A stretch of 36,140 bases of DNA from Bacillota bacterium (GCA_023400985.1 JAEXEN010000015.1:1-36140); one strand, 5' to 3'. Counted from the stretch's first letter, positions 1 through 8,098 are shown. Program-made: numbers and translations. The notes: generated from the letters alone by a model not told the origin.

Positions 1-795
1 GCGGGCAGGAGCATCCGGCTCACGGCGGCCGTGACGGGTCTTTCCACGGCAAACAAGACGGTCGTGTGGGCGAGCGGCGACACAGCTGTCGCGACGGTCA
101 GCGGCGGCACGGTAACGGGCAGGAAAGTTGGTTCTGTGACCGTCACCGCTACGGCGGCGGATGGCAGCGGCGTGAGCGGCAGCGTAATAATCACGGTAAA
201 AGCGGCCGCCGTTGCCTCGGTTGCGATCAAGAAGGATGATGCCGTCGTAACGAATCAAACGTTCAGCCTCGACCTCGGGGGCGAGGATACCATCGATTTT
301 GACGGCCTCACGGGACCGGACGGCGCAAGCCAAGGCGTTGAATGGGTATCGAGTGCGCCCGCGACAGCAACGGTGGATAAGGAAGGCCTCGTTACAGGCT
401 TTAAGACCGGTATGGTCACCATTACCGCGAAGGCGGCGGACGGCAGCGGCAGGACCGCTACGGTCCGGGTTAACGTTACCACGCTCGTGCATAAGATTGA
501 GCTGACGGGGCCGGATGCATCAGGAATCGGCACGGTCACCGGCGCGGGCACGGTCACGGGCGGCAAAACCTATCAGCTTAAGCCGGTCGTTACGGCAACG
601 GGGACGTTTATACCCGTCAATAAAAACGTGACGTGGACGATCCAAAACGGCTCGCTCGCGGCCACGGTCAGCGCGGCGGGCCTTGTGACGACGCGCTATG
701 TGGCTAAGGATACGAAAGTCACGGTCATCGCGACCGCGGCGGATGGAAGCGGGATTACAGGTACCTTTGAACTTACCATAACACCCGCTTCGTAG
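1..795 (+). CDS. BIG2 Ig-like repeat surface protein, C-terminal part (5' end outside window)
   Basis: The reading frame is open from base 1, so the apparent GTG at 31 is internal and the gene starts upstream of the window. About 265 residues are visible. They hold three consecutive bacterial Ig-like (BIG2) repeats. Each ends in a TVTATAADGSG-like strand and carries the typical W-x-S-(x)n-A-T-V core (for example VVWASGDTAVATV and VEWVSSAPATATV). The protein stops shortly after the last repeat (ITPAS) with no sortase motif, S-layer domain or membrane anchor, so any attachment domain must lie N-terminal. In this family such repeats form extended stalks on secreted or surface adhesin-like proteins. 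The specific role cannot be read from this fragment. A strong hairpin follows the stop, and the gene has no evident link to leuS downstream. Confidence 0.8.
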   Translation, partial: AGRSIRLTAAVTGLSTANKTVVWASGDTAVATVSGGTVTGRKVGSVTVTATAADGSGVSGSVIITVKAAAVASVAIKKDDAVVTNQTFSLDLGGEDTIDFDGLTGPDGASQGVEWVSSAPATATVDKEGLVTGFKTGMVTITAKAADGSGRTATVRVNVTTLVHKIELTGPDASGIGTVTGAGTVTGGKTYQLKPVVTATGTFIPVNKNVTWTIQNGSLAATVSAAGLVTTRYVAKDTKVTVIATAADGSGITGTFELTITPAS

Positions 796-813
796 AGGGC
801 AGGTAAAACACAT

Positions 814-850
814 GCGCCCGCACGGAATCCACCTGCGGGCGCTTCCTTGT
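814..850 (+). terminator. Hairpin terminator after the BIG2 gene
   Basis: GCGCCCGC (814-821) pairs perfectly with GCGGGCGC (835-842), closing a 13-nt loop. It is followed by a short, imperfect T-rich run (TTCCTTGTT). It lies 19 bases after the stop, which fits an intrinsic terminator. Confidence 0.6.
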
Positions 851-869
851 TAAATGGCATATCTTCCTT

Positions 870-930
870 CCCATCTGTCATTCTGAACGGAAGGCATAGC
901 CCGAAGTGAAGAATTCCCTTCGGGCTGTCA
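870..930. repeat. Short palindromic intergenic unit
   Basis: AGCCCGAAG (898-906) pairs with CTTCGGGCT (918-926). The stretch begins with a TGTCATTCTGAAC-type sequence, similar to short intergenic repeats seen in many bacterial genomes. No T-tract follows. It is probably a small dispersed repeat. No other copy is in this window. Confidence 0.35.
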
Positions 931-971
931 TCCAATGCGCCGGCACGCGCTATTTGTATGCTGCCCGCGCA

Positions 972-1000
972 TTGACTTTCTTTCCGTCATCCCCTATAAT
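972..1000 (+). promoter_or_regulatory. Sigma-A promoter of the leuS T-box transcript
   Basis: TTGACT (972-977) and TATAAT (995-1000) are separated by exactly 17 bases, a near-consensus housekeeping promoter. The predicted start is near 1007, just ahead of the T-box stem I. Confidence 0.8.
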
Positions 1001-1006
1001 CGAAAA

Positions 1007-1247
1007 ATACAGGAAAGGCTTGGATGCGAAACAGTAGAGGGTATTGCGCTTTTTAGAGAACCGCCGTTTGGTGCGAGGCGGCAGGCAGCGCCTTCGAAGC
1101 TCGTCGCGGAGCCCCGCGCTTGAACTTGAAGTAGAGCGCGGCGTTTTCCCGCGTTAAGGGGCTTAAGCGGGCGCTTTGCGCCAAAAAGAGTGGTACCGCG
1201 GAATTCGGCTTTCGTCTCTTTCATAAGGGACGAAGGCCTATTTTTAT
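1007..1247 (+). promoter_or_regulatory. T-box leader of leuS
   Basis: The leader has the conserved T-box parts in order: an AGTA element at 1033-1036; an apical stem I segment (AGAGAACCGCC...GGTGCGAGGCGG); a CTTGAAGTAG-type linker near 1130; and the T-box GAGTGGTACCGCGG at 1188-1201. A terminator hairpin follows (about 1207-1219 with 1225-1238) and runs into TATTTTTAT. In T-boxes, uncharged tRNA pairs with a specifier codon and with the T-box bulge, which favours the antiterminator. The CTC at 1100-1102 sits where the specifier is expected, after CTTCGAAG and before GTCGCGGAGC. CTC is a leucine codon, which agrees with leuS downstream. Confidence 0.9.
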
Positions 1248-1267
1248 ATCGTTAGGAGGCATTTTCC

Positions 1268-3679
1268 ATGCTGGAACGTTACGAACACGGCCCGATCGAG
1301 GCAAAATGGCAAAAAATATGGGAGGATGCGCGCTGCTTCAAGGCAGGCTGCGATCACTCTAAACCCAAGTTTTATCCGCTCATCGAGTTCCCGTATCCTT
1401 CGGGCGAGGGGCTTCATGTGGGACACCCGCGCTCCAACACGGCGCTCGATATCATCGCTCGAAAGAGGCGCATGGAGGGCTATAACGTGCTCTATCCAAT
1501 CGGGTACGACGCGTTCGGCCTGCCGACCGAGAATTACGCCATCAAAACGGGCATCCACCCGCGCATCGTCACCGAGCGCAACGTGGAGCGCTTCAGAAGC
1601 CAATTGAAGCGCATGGGCTTCTCGTTTGACTATACGCGCGAGGTCAACACCACCGACCCCGATTATTACAAATGGACGCAGTGGATCTTTTTAAAGCTCT
1701 ATGAGCACGGCCTCGCGTACAAGGCGGAAATACCCATCAACTTCTGCACCTCGTGCAAGGTCGGCCTCGCCAACGAGGAAGTCGTCAACGGCGCGTGCGA
1801 GCGCTGCGGCGGAACGGTGGTGCAGAAGGTGCGCAGCCAGTGGATGCTCAGGATCACCGCTTATGCGCAGAGGCTCATCGACGACCTCGACACGGTGGAT
1901 TTCGTGGAACGCGTTAAAACCCAGCAGCGCAACTGGATAGGCAGAAGCGAAGGGGCGCAGGTGCGCTTTGAACTTAGCTGCGGCGGCGAGCCGCTTAGCA
2001 TATTCACCACCCGCGCGGACACCATGTTCGGCGCGACGTATATGGTCATCTCGCCCGAGCACCCCATGCTCGAGCGCTGCGCAAAAGAGATCGAAAACAT
2101 GGACGAGATACGCGCCTATCAGGCGGCAAGCGCAAAAAAAAGCGAGTTTGAGCGCTCCGAGCTTAACAAGGAAAAGACGGGCGTTCGCATTGCGGGCGTT
2201 GCGGCGATCAACCCCGCCAACGGCGCGCATCTGCCTATCTTCGTATCCGATTACGTTTTGATGAGCTACGGCACGGGCGCCATCATGGCGGTGCCGGGGC
2301 ATGACGAGCGCGATTTTGCGTTTGCGAAGGCCTTTTCGCTCCCCATCGTGGAGGTGGTGGCGGGCGGCAACGTGGAGGAAAACGCGTATACCGATTGCGA
2401 GCACGGAAAGATGGTCAATTCCGGCTTTTTGAACGGGCTCGAGGTAAGTGCGGCCATCGAAAAAATGATGACGTGGCTCGAGGAAAAGGGCTTAGGCGAG
2501 CGCAAGGTTAACTATAAGCTGCGCGACTGGGTGTTCTCCCGCCAGCGCTATTGGGGAGAGCCCATCCCCCTCGTGCATTGCGAGCATTGCGGCTGGGTGC
2601 CCTTAGAGTACGATCAGCTTCCCTTGACGCTGCCCGAGATCAGCGACTACGCGCCGGGCGACGACGGCTCCTCTGCGCTTTCCCGGGCGACGGAATGGGT
2701 AAAGACCACTTGCCCCAAGTGCGGCGGATATGCCGAGCGCGAAACCGATACCATGCCCAACTGGGCGGGCAGCAGCTGGTACTTTTTGCGCTATACCGAC
2801 CCGAAGAACGATCATGAACTCGCCTCCCGCGAGGCGCTCGATTACTGGATGCCGGTGGATTGGTACAACGGCGGCATGGAGCATACCACGCTGCATCTAT
2901 TGTACTCCCGCTTCTGGCACAAGTTTTTATTTGACATTGGTGCGGTTTCTACGCCGGAGCCTTATATGAAGCGCACCAGCCACGGCATGGTGCTCGGTGT
3001 GAACGGCGAAAAGATGAGCAAATCGCGAGGGAACGTCATCAACCCTGACACGGTGGTGGACGAACTGGGCGCGGATTCTTTGCGCCTCTATGAAATGTTT
3101 ATGGGCGCGTTCGACCAGCCCATTCCCTGGAGCCTCACGGGCGCGCCGGGCTGCCGCCGCTTCCTCGAGCGCGTATGGCGCATGCAGGAGATGATCGTAG
3201 CGGGCGATGGCATCCGCGAGGAGATGAAGGCCGCCGTGCACGGTACCGTCAAGAAAGTGAGCGAGGACTACGAACGCATGAAGTTCAACACCGCCATCGC
3301 CTCCATGATGTCGCTCGTGAACGACCTTTACGCGGCGAACGGCGTCACCAAAGAGGAGCTCCATACGCTCATCACCATACTTTCGCCCGCCGCGCCACAC
3401 ATTTGCGAGGAGATCAACGAGCGCCTGGGCTATAAAAAGTGCCTCTATGAGACGGAGTGGCCGCAGTATGACGAGAGCGCGCTCAAAAAAACGGAGATCG
3501 AATACGGCATTCAGGTGAACGGCAAGGTGCGTACGCGCATTTTGCTTTCTGCGGAGCTCAACAACGCGGATGTCGAGAAGGCCGTTCTTGAAGACGCGGA
3601 GATCAAGCCCTTTATCGAGGGTAAGACCGTTCGCAAGGTGATCGTTGTAAAAAATATCGTGAACGTAGTGGTCGCGTAA
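1268..3679 (+). CDS. leuS: Leucyl-tRNA synthetase
   Basis: This class I synthetase charges tRNA-Leu with leucine in the cytoplasm. It is 803 residues, normal for the bacterial type. The HIGH signature appears as HVGH at residues 50-53 after PYPSGEG, and KMSKS is at 582-586 inside GEKMSKSRGNVINP. The inserted zinc ribbon is visible as CTSC...CERC (about residues 158-178), and a second Cys pair set (CEHC...CPKC) lies near residues 440-490. The CP1 editing region contains the GTGAIMAVPGHDERD stretch typical of post-transfer editing. The ATG at 1268 follows TTAGGAGGC (1252-1260). Expression is probably controlled by leucine tRNA charging through the T-box leader directly upstream. No frameshift or missing key residue is apparent. 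Confidence 0.98.
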   Translation: MLERYEHGPIEAKWQKIWEDARCFKAGCDHSKPKFYPLIEFPYPSGEGLHVGHPRSNTALDIIARKRRMEGYNVLYPIGYDAFGLPTENYAIKTGIHPRIVTERNVERFRSQLKRMGFSFDYTREVNTTDPDYYKWTQWIFLKLYEHGLAYKAEIPINFCTSCKVGLANEEVVNGACERCGGTVVQKVRSQWMLRITAYAQRLIDDLDTVDFVERVKTQQRNWIGRSEGAQVRFELSCGGEPLSIFTTRADTMFGATYMVISPEHPMLERCAKEIENMDEIRAYQAASAKKSEFERSELNKEKTGVRIAGVAAINPANGAHLPIFVSDYVLMSYGTGAIMAVPGHDERDFAFAKAFSLPIVEVVAGGNVEENAYTDCEHGKMVNSGFLNGLEVSAAIEKMMTWLEEKGLGERKVNYKLRDWVFSRQRYWGEPIPLVHCEHCGWVPLEYDQLPLTLPEISDYAPGDDGSSALSRATEWVKTTCPKCGGYAERETDTMPNWAGSSWYFLRYTDPKNDHELASREALDYWMPVDWYNGGMEHTTLHLLYSRFWHKFLFDIGAVSTPEPYMKRTSHGMVLGVNGEKMSKSRGNVINPDTVVDELGADSLRLYEMFMGAFDQPIPWSLTGAPGCRRFLERVWRMQEMIVAGDGIREEMKAAVHGTVKKVSEDYERMKFNTAIASMMSLVNDLYAANGVTKEELHTLITILSPAAPHICEEINERLGYKKCLYETEWPQYDESALKKTEIEYGIQVNGKVRTRILLSAELNNADVEKAVLEDAEIKPFIEGKTVRKVIVVKNIVNVVVA

Positions 3680-3786
3680 GGTTCGGCTTCCCTGGCCCTT
3701 GCCTCAATACCGGTTTTTTCCGGTGGAAAGCCTCAGCGTTATGTTGTAAGATGGAAAAAAGAGTGATTTTCGGGGAGTAAAAAAGA

Positions 3787-4338
3787 ATGGAAGCAATAAG
3801 GGATCGTCGTCCGTCGCAGCAAGAAGCACGGGAGAGTAGCGTACTTCTGGGGATTATAGGTTCCATTTTGGGCGGGTTTGTTGGGTGCATTCCCTGGATA
3901 TTGATCGCGCTCGCCGGCTATGTGGCCTCGCTGGGCGGAATGCTCATCTCGTTTTTGGCATACTACGGCTACAAGCTTTTTCGTGGCAAAACGGACCGCA
4001 TCTCCACGGTGATAACCGTGAACGTAATCACTGTGATCGTGATGACCTTTATCGCCACGCTGTTGGGCGAGTGCACAATCTTTTACAGAGACGCGGTCAA
4101 GGACGGCTACGAAGTTGTCATACCCGCGCTTCTCAATTTCGCGTTTTCCCTCCCGTTCGACGCGGAGCTTGCGGCCGAATCGGGCATATGGACAAGCCTC
4201 GCCATGTCGTATATGTATGCGGGCATCGGCGCGGCATTCGTTTTGACCTCCGTGGCGAAAAAGCACAAGCAAGCAAAAGTGCCGTCTTTCTCCCAAATCG
4301 AGGAAGCGGTCGAGTCGCAGGAAAAAAGCAAGCGTTAA
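3787..4338 (+). CDS. Small multi-pass membrane protein, unknown function
   Basis: This is a 183-residue protein I do not recognise. It has about four hydrophobic spans (roughly residues 18-34, 36-60, 72-95 and 140-158). The N-terminus is charged (RDRRPSQQEAR). The lysine- and glutamate-rich C-terminal tail (from about residue 158 on) should be cytosolic by the positive-inside rule. The first two spans are rich in Gly and Ala. ATG 3787 is preceded by GGGGAG (3772-3777) at a workable distance. It sits between leuS and pyrG, but pyrG has its own promoter, so co-function is not implied. There are no catalytic motifs. Similar short membrane proteins are common beside housekeeping genes in Clostridia, so no function is assigned. 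Confidence 0.75.
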   Translation: MEAIRDRRPSQQEARESSVLLGIIGSILGGFVGCIPWILIALAGYVASLGGMLISFLAYYGYKLFRGKTDRISTVITVNVITVIVMTFIATLLGECTIFYRDAVKDGYEVVIPALLNFAFSLPFDAELAAESGIWTSLAMSYMYAGIGAAFVLTSVAKKHKQAKVPSFSQIEEAVESQEKSKR

Positions 4339-4366
4339 AAGCGCGTAAAACGGGCCGACAAAACGC

Positions 4367-4404
4367 TTGCATTTGCGCATCGATTGCGATAAAGTAATAA
4401 GGGC
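4367..4404 (+). promoter_or_regulatory. pyrG promoter with GGGC start site
   Basis: TTGCAT (4367-4372) and TAAAGT (4390-4395) are spaced by 17 bases. The next sequence is AATAAGGGCACC, so initiation at G4401 would give a transcript beginning GGGC. That start is the one needed for CTP-sensitive slippage in Bacillus pyrG. Confidence 0.65.
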
Positions 4405-4470
4405 ACCACTTAAGACGGTAACGCGAACGCCTCCCTTGAACAAGGAGACGTTCGCTTTGTTTTATTATTT
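4401..4470 (+). promoter_or_regulatory. pyrG leader attenuator (CTP-sensing reiterative transcription type)
   Basis: GCGAACG (4423-4429) pairs with CGTTCGC (4449-4455), and inside it CTCC pairs with GGAG. A T-rich tail follows (TTTGTTTTATTATTTTT). The 5' arm contains CCTCCCTT, the pyrimidine run that a slippage-made poly-G 5' end could bind. In Bacillus subtilis pyrG, low CTP stalls polymerase after pppGGG, extra G residues are added, and the poly-G pairs with such a run to block the terminator. All three parts (GGGC start, C-rich 5' arm, terminator) are present here. Confidence 0.7.
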
Positions 4471-4483
4471 TTAGGAGGTACTT

Positions 4484-6103
4484 ATGACAAAATTCGTATT
4501 CATCACGGGCGGAGTGGTATCGTCGCTTGGAAAAGGCATCACGGCGGCGGGGCTTGGAAGGCTTTTGAAGAGCCGCGGGTATAGCGTATCCGTGTGCAAG
4601 CTCGACCCTTATCTGAACGTGGATCCGGGTACGATGAACCCCTATCAGCACGGGGAGGTGTACGTGACCGACGACGGCGCGGAGACCGACCTCGACGTGG
4701 GGCATTATGAGCGCTTTATCGACGTGGCATTGGGCCGCGTCAACAACACTACCTCTGGGCAAATTTACAAAACCGTCATAGAGCGCGAGCGCCGCGGCGG
4801 CTACGCGGGCGGTACCGTGCAGATCATACCGCATATAACAAACGAAATACGCGAGCGCGTACTTCGCGCCGCCAAGGCCACCAACCCCGACGTTTTGATC
4901 GTGGAGATCGGCGGCACCGTGGGCGATATCGAGGGCCAGCCCTTTTTGGAGGCCATCCGCCAGATGAAATGGAGCGAAGGAGCGCAAAGCTGCGCCTTCA
5001 TCCATGTAACGCTCGTGCCCTACATAGGTGCGGCGGGCGAATTGAAGTCCAAGCCCACCCAGCACAGCGTCAAGGAGCTTCTCTCCATCGGCATACAGCC
5101 CGATATCATCGTATGCCGCGCGGAGCGCCCTATCGGCAAGGAAATTGAGGGGAAGATCGCGCAATTTTGCAACGTGGAGCCGGATTGCGTTATCGAAAAC
5201 CTTTCGGAAAATTCCCTGTATTCCGTGCCGCTCATGCTTGAAAAGAACGGGCTTTGCACAGCCGTACTCCGCAAGCTCGGCCTCGAGCAGCGCGAGCCGC
5301 AGCTCGACGCATGGCGCGAGATGGTGCGCCGCGAGCTCGAGCCCAAAGCGGCGTGCTCCATCGCGATCGTCGGCAAATACGTAAGCCTGAAGGACGCGTA
5401 TCTGAGCATTGCGGAATCGCTCAAGCACGCGGGTATATCAAACCTCGCGCGCGTCGATATCCGCTACATCGACGCCGAAGAGGTCACATCGGCTAACGTC
5501 GCCGAGCTTTTGAGCGGCGTACAGGGCGTTTTGGTGCCGGGCGGCTTCGGCGAGCGCGGGCTATCCGGCAAAATCGAGTCCATCCGCTACGCGCGCACGC
5601 ATAAACTTCCGTTTTTCGGCATCTGCCTCGGCATGCAAATGGCCGCCATCGAGTTTACGAGAAATGTTTTGGGCTTTTTGGATGCGGATACCACCGAGGC
5701 GAATAGGGACACCGCGCATCCGGTCATCGACATCATGCCCGATCAGCGCAAGAATATCGTCGACAACCTCGGCGGTACGCAGCGTCTCGGCGCCTACGCC
5801 TGCACGCTCCGCGAGGGCAGCTTCTCGCGTGAGCTTTATGGCAAGACGGAAATACAGGAGCGCCACCGCCACCGTTACGAGTTCAACAATGCCTACATCG
5901 AGTCGTTCGAGGCGCACGGCATGCGTGTCGCCGGCGTCAACGAGGAGAGGAACCTCGTCGAGATCATCGAGTTGAAAGACCATCCCTTCTTCGTGGGCGT
6001 GCAGTTCCATCCGGAGTTCAAGTCCCGCCCCGACAGCGCACATCCGCTCTTTACCGGTTTCGTCGCCGCAGCGCTTAGGCAGGAAGGTGCGAAGGAGCTG
6101 TAA
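4484..6103 (+). CDS. pyrG: CTP synthase
   Basis: This enzyme converts UTP to CTP using ATP and glutamine-derived ammonia, the last step of de novo pyrimidine nucleotide synthesis. It is 539 residues, the usual family length. The N-terminal synthetase domain opens with KFVFITGGVVSSLGKG, including the P-loop-like GGVVSSLGKG. The C-terminal class I glutamine amidotransferase domain has the nucleophile Cys381 in FFGICLGMQ and the His/Glu pair in VQFHPEFKSRP. ATG 4484 follows TTAGGAGGTAC. The promoter and attenuator directly upstream suggest feedback by CTP. A nucleoside deaminase begins 4 bases after the stop, so the two are probably co-transcribed. Confidence 0.98.
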   Translation: MTKFVFITGGVVSSLGKGITAAGLGRLLKSRGYSVSVCKLDPYLNVDPGTMNPYQHGEVYVTDDGAETDLDVGHYERFIDVALGRVNNTTSGQIYKTVIERERRGGYAGGTVQIIPHITNEIRERVLRAAKATNPDVLIVEIGGTVGDIEGQPFLEAIRQMKWSEGAQSCAFIHVTLVPYIGAAGELKSKPTQHSVKELLSIGIQPDIIVCRAERPIGKEIEGKIAQFCNVEPDCVIENLSENSLYSVPLMLEKNGLCTAVLRKLGLEQREPQLDAWREMVRRELEPKAACSIAIVGKYVSLKDAYLSIAESLKHAGISNLARVDIRYIDAEEVTSANVAELLSGVQGVLVPGGFGERGLSGKIESIRYARTHKLPFFGICLGMQMAAIEFTRNVLGFLDADTTEANRDTAHPVIDIMPDQRKNIVDNLGGTQRLGAYACTLREGSFSRELYGKTEIQERHRHRYEFNNAYIESFEAHGMRVAGVNEERNLVEIIELKDHPFFVGVQFHPEFKSRPDSAHPLFTGFVAAALRQEGAKEL

Positions 6104-6107
6104 AATC

Positions 6108-6575
6108 ATGACCCGGGATGAAAGGTTTATGTCGGAGGCGATTGGGGTCTCCGCGCTTGCCGCAGAGCATGGGAACGAACCATTCGGCGCGGTACTTGTA
6201 AAAGACGGGGAAATCGTTTATTCCAACGAGAATCAGATCTATACCGGCTCCGACCCTACGTTTCACGCGGAAGCGGGGCTCCTTAGGCGGTTCTGCGCGG
6301 AGACGCATATCACCGATCTAAGCAAATATACGATGTATGCAAGCTGCGAACCGTGTTTCATGTGCTGCGGCGCAATGGTTTGGTTTAGGCTCGGGCGATT
6401 GGTGTATGGAGCGGGCGATATCGATTTGTGCAGTCTTTTGGGTGAGACCGGTACGGAATGCTGCAGGATCGTGTTTGAACATTCCGCATGGAAACCGCAG
6501 GTCACATCCGGCGTGCTCAGAGATAGGAGCATGGAGGTTTTGACCGGTTATTTCAAAGATCACAAGAAGGGATAA
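6108..6575 (+). CDS. Nucleoside/cytidine deaminase-family zinc enzyme
   Basis: This is a 155-residue member of the CDA/CMP-dCMP deaminase superfamily. The zinc and catalytic residues are visible as HAE (in TFHAEAG) and the Cys pair of SCEPCFMCCGA. These enzymes hydrolytically deaminate nucleobases, nucleosides or a tRNA adenosine. This one most resembles the free-standing nucleoside/guanine deaminase branch rather than TadA, but substrate cannot be settled by eye. I chose ATG 6108 over the in-frame GTG at 6087 because AAGGAGC lies at 6092-6098, correctly spaced for 6108, while 6087 would overlap pyrG without a ribosome binding site. Its position 4 bases after pyrG suggests a role in pyrimidine or base salvage. 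Confidence 0.85.
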   Translation: MTRDERFMSEAIGVSALAAEHGNEPFGAVLVKDGEIVYSNENQIYTGSDPTFHAEAGLLRRFCAETHITDLSKYTMYASCEPCFMCCGAMVWFRLGRLVYGAGDIDLCSLLGETGTECCRIVFEHSAWKPQVTSGVLRDRSMEVLTGYFKDHKKG

Positions 6576-6589
6576 ACTTCATAAAAATA

Positions 6590-6625
6590 CGCCGTGCGGA
6601 GCATGCTCCGCGCGGCGCTTTTGTT
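6590..6625. terminator. Bidirectional terminator between the deaminase and the decarboxylase genes
   Basis: GCGGAGC (6596-6602) pairs with GCTCCGC (6605-6611), and the stem extends outward with GCCG/CGGC. On the plus strand it runs into CTTTTGTTTT. On the minus strand it runs into a TATTTTTATG tail. It can therefore end both convergent transcripts. Confidence 0.8.
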
Positions 6626-6639
6626 TTGGCGTAAAGCCT

Positions 6640-6825
6640 TTATTCTTCGTCCTCTTTGGCTTTGCCTCCGGTGACCTTGTTCAAAAGGGTCACAAAGCCC
6701 CATATTACAAAGAACACCGCAAAAATGCCGACGAGGCCTGTTGCCGTAATCTCGAGGGCCTGCAAAAGCGTAATGGGCTGCTTTGCAGCTTCGCTTATCG
6801 TACCGACTGCCAATAACAATGACAT
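6640..6825 (-). CDS. Sodium-pump decarboxylase gamma-type subunit (OadG-like)
   Basis: This is a 61-residue single-span protein. It has a short N-terminus, one long hydrophobic helix (LLQALEITATGLVGIFAVFF, about residues 20-40) and a charged tail ending KAKEDEE. This is the architecture of OadG/gamma subunits, which stabilise the membrane beta subunit of sodium-translocating decarboxylases and link it to the soluble carboxyltransferase. I place the start at 6825 (MSLLLAV) because AAGGAGGTAA sits just upstream on the minus strand. The longer ATG at 6849 would overlap the beta gene. It lies directly after the beta gene and before a terminator. No alpha or biotin-carrier gene is in the window. 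Confidence 0.75.
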   Translation of the reverse strand: MSLLLAVGTISEAAKQPITLLQALEITATGLVGIFAVFFVIWGFVTLLNKVTGGKAKEDEE

Positions 6826-6839
6826 TTCGATTACCTCCT

Positions 6840-7955
6840 TTATTTCCAACCGAGCACGATGCTCATAAGAAGTCCGCCCGCCAGCACGGAAGCGATCTGG
6901 CCGCTTACGTTCGCGCCGGCCGCGTGCATGAGCAGGAAGTTATACGGGTCTTCTTTGAGGCCCATCTTGTGCACCACGCGGGAGGACATCGGGAACGCCG
7001 AAATACCCGCCGCGCCGATCATCGGGTTCATCTTCTTCTTGAGGAACAAATTGAGGAACTTCGCAAACAGCACGCCGCCGATGGTGTCGAAGATGAACGC
7101 AACAAGGCCGAGCGCGAGGATGAGGAAAGTTTGAAGCGTTACGAACTTATCGGCCTGCATGCTCAGCGCAACGGTGAAGCCTAAGAACAGCGTGATGAGG
7201 TTTGCAAGCACGTTCTGCGCGGTGTCGCTGAGGCTATTTAAAACGCCGCACTCGCGGATAAGGTTACCGAACATGAGGAAGCCTATGAGCTGCGCGGATT
7301 CCGGCGCGATCGCGCCGGCGACGATGGTCACGAAAATGGGGAAGAGGATCTTCGTCGTTTTAGTGACCGCTTTGGGGTTATACTCCATGCGGATGAGGCG
7401 TTCCTTTTTGGTGGTCACGAGACGGATGAACGGCGGCTGTATGATGGGCACGAGCGCCATATACGAATACGCCGCCACCATGATGGCGCCGAGGTAGTTG
7501 GACTGGAGCTTCGTGGCTGCAACGATGGAGGTGGGGCCATCCGCCGCGCCGATGATGGCGATGCTTGCCGCGTCGTTGAGCGAGAAGCCGAAAATCGTCG
7601 CAAGTATCAGCGTGAAGAAAATGCCGAACTGCGCCGCCGCACCGAAAAACATCATCTTGGGATTGGAGAGCAAAGGCCCGAAATCGATCATTGCGCCGAT
7701 GCCGACGAAGAGGAGCAGCGGAAACAGCTCGCTCGAGATACCTGCGTTGAACAGCGTTTGGATCGCGTCGGTGTTAACGCCCGGCAGGTTGACGAGGATC
7801 GCGCCAAACCCCATCGGGAGGAGCAACGAAGGCTCCATATCCTTGGAGATGGCGAGGTAGATGAGGGCCGCGCCGATCAGGATCATGAGACCCTGCTGCC
7901 AGGTAAAGCCCAAAACGTTGCCGAACAAATTGCCTAACTGGGTCAGAAATTCCAA
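6840..7955 (-). CDS. Sodium-translocating decarboxylase beta subunit (OadB/GcdB/MmdB family)
   Basis: This 371-residue polytopic membrane protein belongs to the family that decarboxylates carboxybiotin and couples it to sodium export. Many hydrophobic spans are visible, as are the family signatures GADGPTSI (in IIGAADGPTSIVAATKL) with its conserved Asp, and the AISAFPMSSRVVHKMG loop near residue 320. Length is near the family norm. The start is TTG 7955, preceded by AGGGGTGAG. The substrate (oxaloacetate, glutaconyl-CoA or methylmalonyl-CoA) depends on the alpha subunit, which is not here, so I give no specific symbol. It is transcribed with the small gamma-type gene from a promoter near 8105-8134. 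Sodium export by this pump could supply a sodium gradient, but a link to the flagellar genes is only proximity. Confidence 0.93.
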   Translation of the reverse strand: MEFLTQLGNLFGNVLGFTWQQGLMILIGAALIYLAISKDMEPSLLLPMGFGAILVNLPGVNTDAIQTLFNAGISSELFPLLLFVGIGAMIDFGPLLSNPKMMFFGAAAQFGIFFTLILATIFGFSLNDAASIAIIGAADGPTSIVAATKLQSNYLGAIMVAAYSYMALVPIIQPPFIRLVTTKKERLIRMEYNPKAVTKTTKILFPIFVTIVAGAIAPESAQLIGFLMFGNLIRECGVLNSLSDTAQNVLANLITLFLGFTVALSMQADKFVTLQTFLILALGLVAFIFDTIGGVLFAKFLNLFLKKKMNPMIGAAGISAFPMSSRVVHKMGLKEDPYNFLLMHAAGANVSGQIASVLAGGLLMSIVLGWK

Positions 7956-8046
7956 AATAAACTCACCCCTTGCAGATAATTATATGGAGAAGGCGCCGAG
8001 AACAAACATGGCTTGTACTTTGTTTGTGCGGGCCGAAAGCGACGAT

Positions 8047-8098
8047 TGGTGGAAGCGCGATTTGTATAATATATATCTGCAAAATCGCTTTCTCCCAC
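8047..8098 (-). promoter_or_regulatory. 5' leader hairpin of the decarboxylase transcript
   Basis: On the minus strand, GTGGGAGAAAGCGATTT pairs imperfectly with AAATCGCGCTTCCAC around an AT-rich loop (8064-8081). It begins within a few bases of the transcript start predicted from the promoter at 8105-8134, so the RNA would carry a stem-loop at its 5' end. A second, weaker inverted repeat (AACAAAC ... GTTTGT) lies at 8002-8027. No known riboswitch is recognised. Confidence 0.45.

Noticed and set aside
4133..5428. 431-codon minus-strand frame opposite pyrG
   Set aside because: It is a shadow of pyrG and the upstream membrane gene, without domain content.
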